Positions 47,001 to 59,700 of a stretch of 64,000 bases of DNA are shown here, one piece after another. Within the stretch, counting starts at the first letter, position 1. Every line of letters begins with the position of its first letter. The position numbers and the translations under genes were made by a program. Source of the DNA: Eucalyptus grandis (lineage: Eukaryota; Streptophyta; Magnoliopsida; Myrtales; Myrtaceae); contig NC_052614.1 of assembly GCF_016545825.1 (NCBI RefSeq), positions 56,551,864 through 56,615,863 of the forward strand, given 5' to 3'. A model generated the notes under the pieces. The model saw nothing but the letters and a program-made list of their open reading frames with translations, had not been told where the DNA came from and searched no databases.

Positions 47001-48517
47001 TAAAGTCCGTAACAGATTCAGAGTTTAAATTAAAAGTAGATTGTCTTACTGGTATGCTTAATGCATTAAGGATTGAACCTGAAATTATTTAGAAAGTTAA
47101 GATTTTACAAGAGTCTGACCCATAAATTATGAAAGTGAAAGATGCAGTGTGTTTAGGAAAAAGACCAGAATTTCAAATCTCTGAAGATGGAGTAGTAAGA
47201 TGCCAGGGACGACTCTGTGTTCTCGACAACGAAGAATTAAAGAGGGAAATTCTGTCGGAGGCTCATAGGAGTAATTACAGTGTTCATCCGGGTAGTACAA
47301 AGATATATAGGAATTTGCGTCAACAATTTTGGTGGAATGGTATGAAAGCAGATACGGCTAAGCACGTTTCTCAATGTTTGACGTGCCAACAAGTAAAAGC
47401 AGAACATCGTAAATCTGCAAGACTCTTGAGACCATTAGACATACTAGAATGGAAATGGGAACATATAACAATGGACTTTATACAAGGATTACCAAGGACA
47501 TTAAGTGGTCATGACTCTATCTGAGTTATAGTGGACCGTTTGACTATGTCTGCTCATTTCCTAGCGGTTCGCACGGACTACCCAATGGACAAATATGCGG
47601 ATATAAATGTAAGTCAAGTAGTACGCTTACATGGTGTTCCAGTAACTATTACCTCAGATCGAGATTCAAGATTTACTTCGAACTTTTGGCGGAGTCTTCA
47701 AATTGCCTTAGGAACTAAACTTCAGTTTAGTACTGCTTTTCATCCTCAAACAGATGGACAAACAGAAAGAGTGATCCAGACATTAGAGGATACGTTAAGG
47801 GCTTGTGTGATTGACTTTAAAGGGAATTGGGATGAAAGATTGCAATTGGTGGAGTTTGCTTATAATAATAGTTTTTCAGAAAAGTATAGACATGGCTCCC
47901 TATGAAGTATTAAATGGAAGGAAATGCGGACTTAAATACATTGGAATGAAGTATGCGAAAGGAAATTGACAGGACCTGAACTGGTACAAGTTACCATTGA
48001 AGCTATTGAAATTATCAGGAAGATACTTAAAACAGCTCAAAGTAGGTAGAAAGACTACATAGATAGGCATATAAGGCCTTTGGAATTTAGTGTGGGAGAT
48101 CATGTATTCCTTAAAGTATCTCCAATGAAAAGAATATCTCGATTTGGAATAAAGGGTAAGTTAAGCCCCAGATTTGTTGGACCTTTTGAGATACTTGAAA
48201 GAATAGGGGATGTAGCTTATCATTTGGCGTTGCCTCCTAAATTGGGGAATTTACATGATGTGTTTCATGTATCGATGCTGAGAAAGTACCAGCCGGATCC
48301 TGGTCACATACTCGATCATGAAGCCATTGAAGTAGATGAGAAAGTGCGGTACATCGAAGAGTCTGTGCAAGTATTGGATCGAAAAGAGCAAGTCCTTAGG
48401 ACAAAGACAATTCCACTGGTTAAGGTATTATGGCGACATCATGATATGGAGGAAGTCACATGGGAGAGTGAAGATCAGATGAAGGAAAAGTACCCTTACT
48501 TGTTTCAAAAGGCATGA
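44033..48517 (+). pseudogene. Chromovirus-like gag-pol polyprotein of element D
   Basis: One long polyprotein frame broken by about a dozen stops and a few frameshifts. Visible domains: gag (44180-44760) with the F-W-W-R-A motif; zinc knuckle C-x2-C-x4-H-x4-C (about 44931-44972); protease D-T-G-A (45173); reverse transcriptase (45600-46460) with intact F-I-D-D (46175-46186); RNase H (46610-46960); integrase H-H-C-C finger (47260-47400) and core to about 47900; C-terminal chromodomain (48345-48510) with L-W-R-H-H-D-M-E-E-V-T-W-E. Order PR-RT-RH-INT plus chromodomain marks Ty3/gypsy chromoviruses, Tekay/Del-like by LTR length. Far better kept than element B, hence younger. Confidence 0.93.
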
Positions 48518-48548
48518 GTGATGTCTAATTTCGAGGACGAAATTCTCT

Positions 48549-48562
48549 AAGGAGGGGAGAAT
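48549..48562 (+). other. Polypurine tract of element D
   Basis: AAGGAGGGGAGAAT directly before the 3' LTR start TGTGGC. Confidence 0.9.
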
Positions 48563-51034
48563 TGTGGCATTCTAGAATTCCTTGTTAATCCTTAGAGGTG
48601 CTCTAGTTCATGTCTTGTATTAGGGACTATGGCCGAGTTTTTTTTTTAGTGGATAAATTTTGGGAAAGGATGACCTATCTTTGGCCATATGTATTATGAA
48701 TTAGAATTTATGGATTTGTGATTTCAAGTGTATAGTTATTTAATTTTTGCACTATAGTACTTTGATTCAATAAGGATTTAATTAGTTTTAAAAAGGGGTT
48801 AAAATTGGATTTAATTAAGCTTGGGTCTTAGACCCAAGAGTGTGGGCCTAAGATGGGCCAAATTGGCTAGCCCATAAGCCCATGAAAGTGCCGTCGACCA
48901 CAAGGAGGGGAGAAGGCCGGCCCATCTTCAAGCCCATCATGTGCATGGGGTTTGCCAAGTGGCAAAAAGGGGAGTTACACCCATTGGCCACCTTGGGCGG
49001 CTCCTAATGATTACTAACGATTGCTTTTAAAGGGAAATAAAGAGAAGGGGTGACTGGTTTAGGGGGTGTCGACCGTAAGAGAGAGAGAGGAGAGGAAGAG
49101 AGAAAGGAAAGGGAAGGAAAGGAAGAAGAGAAGAAGGAGGAGAAGCCGTGCGTCGCCCGTAGCTGCCGTGTCCCGCCGCCGTCGTGCTCGCCGTAGCTCG
49201 ATTTAGAGGCAAGTTAGATCCTTTGATCTACTCTTGCATGTTGTTTCTAGAATGTGTTGTTGAATGGTGATGAATTTCGGATGTCTTGGGTGTGAAAAAC
49301 CGAAGTTTTAAGAGTGTTGTTTTGAAGTAGTAAACTGTTCTCGAGTAAACAGTCTGACCCAGAATGTTGTAGTGGCTTGCATGCGATGTTTGAGTCGGAT
49401 TTTGGCTTCGACTTCTACATGAAAGATGTATATAACATCTTGAAGTATAACATACTAAAATTTTATGTAAAATAGATGAGTTTTGAGGGGTGAAACTATC
49501 CCTGTACGAAAATGTTAGATCTGAAGCTGTTTTGTTGACCTCTTGGTGATTTTATGTGTTGCATGTAACTTTTTACTGATAATTTCACTTCGACCCCTCC
49601 ACTAAAGTTGTAGATAACATCCTGAATACTAACATAATCAAATATGAGATAAAAATAACAAGAATAGCCTAGCCAAACGATTGTTATTTTGAAGACGTTA
49701 GATCTGGATATGTTATACTGAGCTCCAATGACTTCGTGGACTATAAAGTGACTTTCCTTTGAAAATATCACCTTAATGAAAGTTGTAGTAGACCTCTTGA
49801 GGAAAAACATATAACAAATTCAGAGGAAAATAATGAAGAAAAGTAGGTGAAATCGTGATTTTTCGGAGATGGCTAAACCTGAAATGTTCGGTACTAGGGA
49901 CAGGGCCTTCAACCGTCCATAGTTAATTATCTAGGACGAATACGGCATTGATGTCTTCATGAAAAATCTACCTTAGGGCCTTCAATATTACATGGTAAAA
50001 GTTCATAATTTTTAAAGGTCATTCGTGTATTTAATTTGGAATATTTCTAAGACCGCACAATCTGATGTGTCCGAATTTTGCAAGTTGTAATGCGTGAGCT
50101 ATATCTTTTTTTGTGAGGTTCTTTTGGGTATGTGTTCTTCATGAAGTTTCTGCCTTTATGTCTTGAATATCACATATTCAAATTTCATAATTCTTGAAGG
50201 TCATTTGGGTATTTAATTAATATGTTTTCAAAAACTGTGCAAGCTGGATTTTGTAAATTTCAAAAGCCGTGATGTATGGATTATTCTAAGTTGTATGAAC
50301 CCCATGGATTATGTTGTCTTAAGTGATTGAATCATGCTGCACAGGTGATGATATTTGGCACTACATATAAGAATCAAAATGCTGAAAATGATCTTGTTGC
50401 CATCATATCATATGCCATGTTGATATTGAGCCATAAATTTGAATGTGAATTATGATAAATGAGGATGCCGTCGGAGGTGTGAGCCGATGATGCCCTGGGA
50501 GTGTCAGGATGCCCGGCTAGGGAGTGTGTATGCCAGATGCCCGGAGGGTGTGTGCCGGATGTCCTCGAGAGTTTTGAGATGCCCGAGATGTGGGGGTGCC
50601 GGAAGCCCGGAGGTGTTTGTCGGGGGATGCCTCGTGATGCCAGTTGGGGTACGAGATGCCGAGAGTGTGTGTGCCAGATGCCCGAAGGTGTGTGCCGGAG
50701 GTTCCTCGCGATGCCAGGTTGGGTGCGAGCAATAAATATGGGATGCAAATACTGGTCCCGGGAAAGAAAAATGTGGCGGCCCAAATTGAAAGAATAAAAA
50801 TTGAGAAATTGAAATTAAGTCATGCATGGTATGGTGACATGTATGCATGAATGCTTGATGATGAGTGCATGGATGTATATGCACCTATGGCATGATGGTA
50901 TATGCATGAATGCTTGATGATGAGTGCATGGATGTATATACACCTATGGCATGAGGGTATATGCATGAATTCTTGATGATGAGTGCATGATGGTGTATGC
51001 ATATATGGTATGATGACATATGCATGGTTGTAAG

Positions 51035-51174
51035 GTAAGTGATGGTTGGGATGCATGAATAATATGAACTATACCATGATGTCTTGATTGTTCTGTGTGA
51101 TGCATTGAGTAGTTTAATGGATCATCTACCTGTTGAGTAGTTGTACTCACCCATTTTGGGGACTAACATTTTAG
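51035..51174 (+). promoter_or_regulatory. Candidate short intron in D 3' LTR
   Basis: Donor AAG/GTAAGTGATG and acceptor CTAACATTTTAG, 140 bp, with a CCCATTTTGGG hairpin upstream of the acceptor. Homologous to 42953-43092. Confidence 0.45.
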
Positions 51175-51183
51175 ATTAGAAAG

Positions 51184-51436
51184 ATGCCGCTCCCAACTGT
51201 CACGCGGGGCACCTTTTTACGGCCTTCCATCTGACGTGAAGGTTGAGTGTATGGAGATCGACTATCCCACCATCCCTGGTCTGACGTTCATTCGGGTTCG
51301 TGCACTGGTGATGTATGACATGGGCCTGGCTGGGGGCCCGATCATTCAGGAATTCATATCTGTCCATGTCCGTCGTGACGGAGTGATGCAGGGGATGTTG
51401 CCGCCGCCATCGCCTGACGCACCGGGATGGGTGTGA
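51184..51436 (+). pseudogene. LTR-encoded ORF, D 3' LTR copy (frameshifted)
   Basis: It begins M-P-L-P-T-V-T-R-G-T-F and is then thrown out of frame by one extra T in a T run near 51213. The rest of the protein is readable in the next frame from 51236 to TGA at 51434, keeping C-M-E-I-D, P-G-L-T-F-I-R-V-R, Y-D, H-V-R-R-D-G and D-A-P-G-W-V. The break is recent, because the rest of the frame is still open. Confidence 0.6.
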
Positions 51437-51825
51437 TGGCCTACGTGAGGAGTGGGAGTTGACACTTTTTGGACATAGTCGACACTTGTAGATGGAGGAT
51501 TATACATGATCGACATAGAGGGTCGAGTTGTCTCTTTTTGAGTTGTGGCCAAGTCTAACCAAGAGTCTTGGCTTTCCTTTTTGGTTGTACCGACCCGTGA
51601 AATCCATCTTGAAAATATATAAATAAAGAGTGGCTCAGCTTTATTTTCTTATGGTGCTTAGTGGTGTGCATTGTATCATGATTGTTGGAGGGAGAATTGG
51701 TAAGACTTGATTATGCTTCCGCAAATTAGATGCCCTGGGACCGTTATAAAAAAAAATGCCTATGAATTATGGTTCTTCTTTTGGTATCTGTGGTGACCTT
51801 AGGTGTTTCGGGGTGCCCCATCACC

Positions 51826-53346
51826 GTCGATTTTTCTTGGTGAAGTAAGTCTTCCATCCTATACCATGCAATTTATTTTGTCGTGCTTTTGGTCGGTCCA
51901 TGACAAGTTAGGTCAATCATTAATTTAACTTCTTTGTCAATTAGAAATGAAATGAGGAAATTGCCATGCAATAAATCATTTGGAAAATAACAAAAAACAT
52001 TAGAGAATTTGTTTTCAACTCATGTCTTTATTAGGGAGATTCAAATTTAAACTTCATCCTTGCTAAGGCGTCCCATGTCTTTATTTTCCTAGTCTATTTT
52101 TAGGAAATTCTCTTCGTGTGTGGACTTTTCATGACAAAAAAAAGAAAAAAAAGTGAAAAAAAAAATTAGATCACTGTCATGGGCTGGCTCTCTCTATTTA
52201 CAACTCATGCTTACATGTTCCCATTCATTTGAATAGGTGATTATGGAGCTGTCCCGCTCACCCATCCGTACACGTTCGAGAGCTAAGATGACAGATCAAA
52301 GCGGGTGAGAAATTGTGACTCAAAGAAGAGAGCCAAAAGAACTTTTGAACCATCTCATTTCCTGAGGTAGCCGAATTTGATGCCAGCATGAAAAGACTAG
52401 TGACATATCTGAAAAGAAAAATGTCTGACTTGGAGGGTTAGCATCACAAGACTAAGGAGGGTGAAGAGTTCAAGCACACATGATTCATGGTCCAAAACAG
52501 TTTGCTTTCCTTACTTAATTAGGGGCATGTTTAGTTTCACCTTCCCATGCATGGGAATTTTAGGGATTAGTTTTAATTTCTTCTGCTTGAATATCACATT
52601 TTCATTCCAATAAATGTAATTTGATTGATGAATATTAATAGAATTACAAGTTTTGTTTTTGAGGACATGATGGGGTACATCAAACTAGCCCGATGACGAT
52701 ATCCAACAATGAAAAGAAAATATCATCCTAGGGAATTAAGGACTGGGCTTAATGTTTCCTCATCCAAAAAAAAATTCCGAAAAAAAGAATAAAAAAATCA
52801 TTTTCAAGCCATTTCCAAAAACATGCATTAGGTTAGCCTGTTTCAATTTTCTAACTCATTTACTTCATGTTTCAGCATTACTTTCTTGACCTGATAAGAA
52901 AGCATCTGAAAAAAGGCACATCAGTTGCGATCGGTTCAACTCTTACTTAACAAGTTTCCAAAGAGTTAATGTCGGTCACATCTCAATACTACTTGAAATA
53001 TCCATTTTGAAGAGCCAAACAAAGTGTGTTCCATTTCCGTGCTTGACGGAATTTTCATTCTTGCCCATTAGATGAGGGCAAGTTCAAAGAGATCATCCAT
53101 CTTTGGTGAAAAGAGGTACATCTCGTCTTTGAACATAAATAATTTTGGGAGATGACACTCTGTTCTTTTCCTTGCAGATGACAAATTGGGGGCATGACAG
53201 ATTTTGGGGCAGGAGCGGATTTTCAATCTTGATTGATAGGGACAATCCAATGACATCCATTGTTGAGGAAGTCCCTTTGTGGGGCAATACCCTGAATGAA
53301 TGCTTAAAACCATGTTTTGAGTGTGGAAAATTTTCTGTTTTGAAAT
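51826..53346. other. Intergenic stretch right of element D
   Basis: This may be the continuation of the Tat-like leader interrupted by D. An ATG at about 52242 opens a short frame with R-T-R-S-R-A-K-M, weakly like the start of some gypsy gag proteins, but it stops after 21 codons. From 52480 to 53346 I see nothing recognisable. A TTTCCTTGCAG acceptor-like site occurs near 53177. Confidence 0.3.
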
Positions 53347-53446
53347 NNNNNNNNNNNNNNNNNNNNNNNNNNNNNNNNNNNNNNNNNNNNNNNNNNNNNN
53401 NNNNNNNNNNNNNNNNNNNNNNNNNNNNNNNNNNNNNNNNNNNNNN
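53347..53446. other. Assembly gap (100 N)
   Basis: Exactly 100 N, a conventional placeholder for a gap of unknown size. Any frame read across it is meaningless. Confidence 0.99.
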
Positions 53447-56408
53447 TGTTCTTCGCATTACTTTTTCCGCACCTTAAATTCACTGACCTTTCATTTACTT
53501 TAAAATTTCAAGCCTAGTAATTCCTTGTTCAAGATTCATACAAAAACCATTTCACAAAAAATCGAGATCAATTTTTCGATGAAAGATATTTCGCTTCTCG
53601 GGTAAATTTTCATTTTCGGTGAAAGAGAAAGTATTGCCATTTATTATCATATAGGAATATGAACTCTCAACGCTCAGTTTGATTTTCATAAAAATATCTG
53701 GATATAGGTTTCTCTTTTTGAGAAAAAAAGAAAAAAGAAAAATTGCGGCACGTCTCCTCCCAGAACTTTCTCCTTCGATTTCATTCCCAGAGCATTCGCA
53801 TGCTCAAAGCATTTGCGTCTTTTGTTCTTGCTTTTCCCGAATAGATTTCCTAATTTCGTTCCCCGGTAGAGGATTCGGGCGAACTTTCGAACTGCACATG
53901 GGCGGTTTGGGTCTGAAATGCCTGTCGCTGCGTTCGGTGCGCGGGGTATGCTTTAATGGGGAACGCTGGCGATCCATTGATTGAAGGACATTCTCGTGGA
54001 ATCCATATATGCTGCGGTTGATTCTGTTTTGCCCGTTCCGTGCTCTCTCCGTGGCATCTGTTCATCGATCTGATCAGAATCGGCCACGAGAGAGAGGAAA
54101 GGATTTAGAAGGAAATGGCGGGAGGGAAGCTCCATGCATGGAGGTTCTACAATGAGTGCTCTCAGGCCAGGATCACCAGGACAGAGGCGTGATGAGGCAA
54201 CAGACATTCAGCTGCACCAAGGAAGTGTGGGCGATGTTGGCTGTTGTTTTTCGCTACAGTTCGATTTTCCGGGTCGACAGATAGAATTTATTTCCATGTC
54301 TTTGTGGATGAGATGGGTTATTGCCATCAAAGAATCCCACTAAGGCTGATGTTGAGGAAGCACAATTTGTCGAGTTTTAACCAGCTTTCTATTGCTATAG
54401 GACTCAAGCTGCATATTTGCTGCTTGTCCCGGCGAATGCTGATTGGGCTTCCGTTGGTAACTTCTCAGTTCTGTACGATAACAATTAGAGCATGCGAGTT
54501 CAGCCAATGGCGAGGGGTGCATATTTCTCCGGTGGTCTATGGGTCTCCGAATGGGGTGCCTCCAAAAAGACCATCTAGTTTGCTGCGATTGCTGAATGTG
54601 ATATAGGTTGATTTTGTATGCTATGAGTTGATTTTCACGCGTAGAATGGATTTTAGAAAGAAAGCATCTCTCCACGTGATTTGTCAATTAATAATCTCAT
54701 GGCGATGGTTTATGATTTTCTTCTTGATATCTATTTATCTGTTATAGCCAATTCCAAGTTCCAGATTTTGCTTCTAACTCTTGATTGTTTCTATGAGTGT
54801 CGAGCAATAGACTGAATCAAAAGCCATAAGCAGAAGCAGGAAGTAATAAGGACAGGGTAGCAAAATGAGCGTTGTATGTAATGTCATGTAGTGCATAATA
54901 GCGCTAGTACTTGAAAGAAGCATTTAATGACATTACTTAGAACTTCTGTCTAACACTTAACGTAACAGTATTTGCTTGTCATTTGGGTTTTTGAAATCTA
55001 AGTTTGGCTCGACCATCAACAAATTCTTTGCCAGGGTCTTCACTTATGCTTTGATTTGGAGTTTCATAAGAGGGAAAATGCTGACAAAATGGAGATGAGA
55101 TGGATGATCTTCTGATATTGGTTGTCTTGGAGGTGTGGCTTGACAAGTACTCAATCCAAGGAAACCAAGAATGGGTAGTGAAGCTCAATTCTTCAACTGA
55201 AGGTAGCTGACTTTGTATCTCGCTGCTTCTATTAACTATCATTGCATCAGTAGTCACGGCGGTGTATGCAATACACACTCACCATACTATGGGCTTCATC
55301 TTTATGCCGTTGGAAATTTTGACATAAATTTTTGTAGACACCCCATCAAGTGAAGGCTGTCTTGTTTTTTTTACGGTGCCTTCCAGCTACAAATTTCCAT
55401 TGTTCTTCTTGAGATCTTTCACATTTGATGCGAGAGAACTGTGTTAAGTTTGTCGAAGAAAAGCAGCTTTAAATGAGGTCTCTGACACTTGGGTGTTCCA
55501 TCTTTGTTTGAGTAGTGACTTACCTTAACATTTCGCTTTTGAGGCATATTGCACTTAAAAGCAATTATGACTTACCTTATGGCACCTTCTCCATTGATGA
55601 TTTTCATTCAGAGCTAGGCAATGCTGAATGTTTTGAGGCCATGGGAAATGGGAGGCAAATAAGGGACAAAAAGATTGGGAACTATGGCAGTGTCGATGAA
55701 GGGACAACGATGAGTATGGAAAATAGGAACAATGACAAGGATGAGATTGGAGAATCTGCTGACCAAAATGATGTTGTCTGGTTTTGTTCCCTAAGCAACA
55801 TGACTATTAGCATGGGAGGGGCAGGGACTCTACTTCAGGAAAGGGCACAATGGTGAGTTCAGGAAGGGGCATGACTAGAATGGGCACGAGTTTAAGATCA
55901 GGGACAAACAAAGGTTCAAACTTGGCCAAGGCTGAGCCTCAAACATCGAGGTCATTAGAAGAGCAATAAGGCAAGCATGAACAAGCACAGAAGCAAGCGG
56001 TAGATCTAAGGTAATATAACATATTTAGTGGATGTGCATGTTCTTCGTTCTTTGTATGTGCTCACCCCACAGGCAATGCAAGGTTGCAAACTCCACTTTT
56101 ACGGGGAGATTCGAGACCAATATGTCATAGTAGAATCCTATTTTCCTTTCTTCATTTCTCTTAAGGAGACCCAAATCCAACAAATAGTGACAGGACGCAG
56201 ATCATCTGTCTCCTTCCATGGAAAAATCTTGTCTCCAAATCTGCTGTCTCCATTCTGTTATAGGTGTTTCCGGTTCTTCTTTTCTGACCTCTTCCCTAGT
56301 TTCATTTTCCATTCTGTTAAGTAGCAGGTTTAATCCATTCTTCTTTCTTGCCACTCGTCATTTTATGGTGATGTTGCAGTGTTCTCTCCTAGTTTTAATC
56401 TAACCACG
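53447..56408. other. Low-repeat region with gene-like but unassigned segments
   Basis: No known domain was recognised. Near 54115 the context AAGGAAATGGCGGGAGGG is a good plant start site after a GA-rich leader, but the frame has only 25 codons before TGA. The frame 55515-55856 (113 codons, rich in Asn, Asp, Met and Gly) and the following 140 bases up to CTAAG/GTAATA at about 56010 could be an exon. A minus-strand frame at 54979-55278 (99 codons, Ser/Thr-rich) is also open. These may be pieces of a decayed or unidentified host gene. Confidence 0.3.
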
Positions 56409-56420
56409 GGAGGATTGGAT

Positions 56421-57472
56421 TTTTTTTTTTTTTTTTTTTTTTTTGGTAAAGGTAAGTAATATATTGATTTTGCAAGAAAGAAGACAAGAGGAGGCTGGCA
56501 CCAACAAAAACAGACACTCAAGAAGACAAAAGTCTAGAACGAGTGTAAGGGTGCCATGGTTCCCAGAAAAAGGAGCAACAACAACAAAAGGAAACAAAAG
56601 ACAACAAAAACTAGAAAACCTCCATCAATCAAAAATAGAAGGATGGATGTTCCAGTTTCGTTGAAGTCTTCTATTCATGGGCACATCAGGAACATGCTTA
56701 AAGGTCATAGCCTTATCTTTGATAGCCTTTTGAAGATGCATTTTCATCGCTAGAAGATAGAGAGTCTGATTCCGAAAAAGCACATTGTTCCGCTCTTTTC
56801 CAAATGATATAACACATTGCACCAAAATTAAACCGAGCTAGGATCTGATAAAACTCTTCCCCATAAACCGCTTGGGAAGCTGAGGCCAAATTATCCACCC
56901 AACGCTTGTTGAATCTTGCCGCCCAAAATGAAATAAGACTATCAGAAGCACGGCACGCATAAAAGAACAAATGATCTATAGAATCAGGTACGCACGAACA
57001 AAGGGGCAATTTGTAGGGGGATCCTACCATAAGAGATGAGCAAAACCTGAGTCGGCAGCCGATTGCAAAATAAGCCAAAGATGCATTTGATATCTTGGAG
57101 GCAAGGCAGTATTCCAAACAAAAGAGGCCCACGAGATGACATTACGCTTGGACGGATCAAATCCCAGGCAGAAGCAATGGAGAAGCGGCCAGGATGGGTG
57201 CGGAAGCCCGAAACCGATCCTCCTCTTGGTTGAATACCGGAAGGGGATTCCACCAATTAGCCATGATATTAATGATATACCAGCCCATAGGAGTAGCAAA
57301 ACCATCAGCTTAGAAGCTGAGGCGGGATATACCTGAGCGATAAATATCACGATTAGAAAAGATCTTGTATAAAGGACCATTTAGGTGCCAAGGTCGAACC
57401 AAAAGAGACCGACCTCCATTTCAATGCTCCATCTGAAATATTGCTGAAATTGATCACGAAGATCTAATGGCA
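56421..57472 (-). mobile_element. 5'-truncated LINE with poly(A) tail and target duplication
   Basis: A pure T run of 24 (56421-56444) is the poly(A) tail of a minus-strand insertion. The direct repeat GGAGGATTGGAT flanks it at 56409-56420 and 57473-57484. On the minus strand the body encodes the end of a LINE ORF2, the zf-RVT zinc-binding region: a W-x6-P-x-R-Y-like block near 57110, then L-P-T-Q-V-L-L, C-x-x-C-like cysteines and D-S-I-D-H-L-F-F-x-A-C near 56960-57000, followed by an F-W-A-A-R block. Frameshifts and stops break it. The reverse transcriptase itself is missing through 5' truncation. Confidence 0.9.
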
Positions 57473-57484
57473 GGAGGATTGGAT

Positions 57485-59320
57485 CTTTGGGGTTTTCCAT
57501 ATGCCATAATATAATTGTCTAAATAATTTTCTATGCATTTATACTTCCTTGTTTTACTCTATGTAGAATTTCAGATTTACTTTCTTTTTGTTGTTTCCAC
57601 ATATGATTCTTCTTGGCAAAACTTCCTTTCACACGGAGTGTATATTTCTATAGGCTATTTTATTTGGTTTTCATTTTCTTTTTGAAAGAAAATCTTCTTT
57701 TAGTGTTGCCATCTATTTTAAAGGAAGTGCTAATAAGTTTACTTGGAAATCTGAAAACGTGAGGGAGGTTGTCCTCGGGTACCGTACATTTGTTGGGATG
57801 AATAGTCGTAGACGCTTTCTCTGGCAATTTAGGATCATCCTATAAGCAGGATATTATTGACTCAACTGCTCAATTTTATCGATCTACATTTGTTAAATCT
57901 AATTTCTGTTTTCCTTCTTTATATTTACTATAAAAAATATCATAAAAAATCTTAAAAATATATATTGTAACACAAATACTTTCATAAAAAAAAATTAAAA
58001 GTATGCACTACAAACCCCAATCTTATATCCGTGTAACACATGATTCGATCACTATGACTTATGTGGACAACATAACGCAGACAGAGCTTGAGACAGACTT
58101 GGGCTTCATTATTAGACATATATCTTGCCAGAAGATGGCCGTGAAAGTTATCTTCTGATTTCGAAATTAAATATTAGCGCCCTTTATAAGATATTTCATT
58201 AAGTTGACCTAGAAAATCCATTAAATTTGTGGAACACTGTAAATCATTGATTAATGAGTTGCCGTTCAGTAGTCGGTGATTCTCAAAGCTTCATGAGTTA
58301 AAGTAAACTTCTTTAAAATTCTGTATGAGCCACTTCATAGAACCATAAGACTAGAATCTGAAATAATTCGCATGGTACACTCGTAATGAAGGCAGAATTT
58401 GCTATCTGAGGACGTCAATCAAGACTTGGATTAAATTATCTGCGGAACCTATGCATAGTCTTTGTTTGGAATTTAAATAATTAATCAAAAACACGTATCA
58501 ACGATATGATGTAACAAAGCCTATGGTTTTTCTTCATAAGTCACGGCGTAAATTTCATCCTACTCTGTATAACACTTGACCTTCACAGCTCCTTTTTGGC
58601 TATTGCCGTCGTATCTTCGTACTTCAATCAGCATACTAGAGTGATTTGGAAGATCATTGGCATGGAAAAGTTGCATCGCTGTCTCCAGTCACTAGGTGAT
58701 CAAAACTAGATGAATAAGATATGTGAAGACTATATATAAACCTGCTACCATGAAAGTTCCCATAGATAGGCCTAAACCCAGATAGACCTTGCCTCCAAAC
58801 TTATATATGTAACCTTGACAATAGTTGTTAAGTCAAGTCTCCAAACTTATATTTGTACAATTAATCCTCCCAAGGCTCTTCACTTCATGTGGAAGTCCGA
58901 TTGTTATAATTTTCCTGTCCGCTTGTTTTTTGGGGGGCTTCTTATGTGGGCTTGGATTCCAATCTTGGGCTTGCATTGTACAAAATGCGCCAGGACCCAA
59001 TGGTTTGTTGAAGCACTATGTGCACTCGGAATACATTCAGTTGGGGTTCCGTTTTTGATTCGTTTAGAATGTCGAGTTTTAATTTTTATTTTATTTTTAT
59101 GAGTGTTTCTTAAGCAAAATAACATTTGATTCGGCCGAAACATAAATGTTCATTAAATATAGATGTTACGGACTTGTTTGTTTAATCAAGACAGGGCATA
59201 AATGTGACATTAATTTTTTTTATTTATTTGATCAGCACTTCCTTCTAGGGAAGTTCCCTAGAAGACTTGTTTGTTTTGTCTCCTTGTGATGATGATGGTT
59301 TGCGGTAGCAGGAGTTGGAT
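57485..59320. other. AT-rich intergenic stretch
   Basis: No gene, RNA or repeat structure that I can support. Open frames at 58815-59143 on both strands overlap one another and show no known motif. Confidence 0.4.
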
Positions 59321-59700
59321 TGGATCATGGATGGTGGTGCCTCAGGTCTTCCACCCCACGTGTTGATTTCTTTGTGTCTTACAAGGCGTGAGATTAGAGT
59401 TTTGTGAAGATGGGCAATTCTGATGTTGCGAAAATTGTTTATGTTGTCTAGAAACTAGCTTGGGCAACAAACTAATGCTCGAGCATGTGAGGCAAATTCC
59501 AGACATTCGGACGAACTTGATTTCTACCGGAAATTTAAATGACGGATTGAAAAGTCGGTCCAAGGATGGGAGTTGGAAGCTTGTCAAGGGGCGTCTCTCA
59601 CTAACAAGGAGGAAGAAGTGTTGTAACTCTTTACCGCACACAAGCTAAGGCGTGCAAGGACCAAATTCATGCCGCGGGAGAAGAAGCAACACCTGATCTA
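59321..59700 (+). pseudogene. Copia polyprotein relic (protease end and pre-integrase)
   Basis: W-I-M-D-G-G-A-S at 59321 corresponds to the W-I/V-x-D-T/S-G-A-S protease motif, with Gly for Ser/Thr. Then come frames with K-M-G-N-S-x-V-x-K-I-V, L-G-N-K-L-M-L-x-x-V-R-x-x-P-D-I-R-x-N-L-I-S-T-G (59460-59530), G-S-W-K-L-V-K-G and L-Y-R-T-Q-A-K-A-C-K-D-Q, all typical of the gag_pre-integrase region of Copia elements. At least three frame changes and stops, and no LTR, integrase or RT nearby, mark a small relic. Confidence 0.75.

Larger units (their letters stand above)
48563..51820 (+). mobile_element. Element D 3' LTR
   Basis: 3258 bp, starts TGTGGCATTC, ends GGGGTGCCCCA. It is colinear with the 5' LTR, with moderate divergence and several indels, for example an extra CCGAAG-containing segment near 49295. 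After it comes TCACC (51821-51825), one base different from TTACC before the 5' LTR; this is the likely target duplication. Confidence 0.9.

Noticed and set aside
53093..53503. ORFs on both strands crossing the N gap
   Set aside because: The gap is translated as unknown residues; frames on the two sides are not connected.
54117..54194. ATGGCGGGAGGG start as a gene
   Set aside because: Good start context, but the frame is only 25 codons and no onward exon could be supported.
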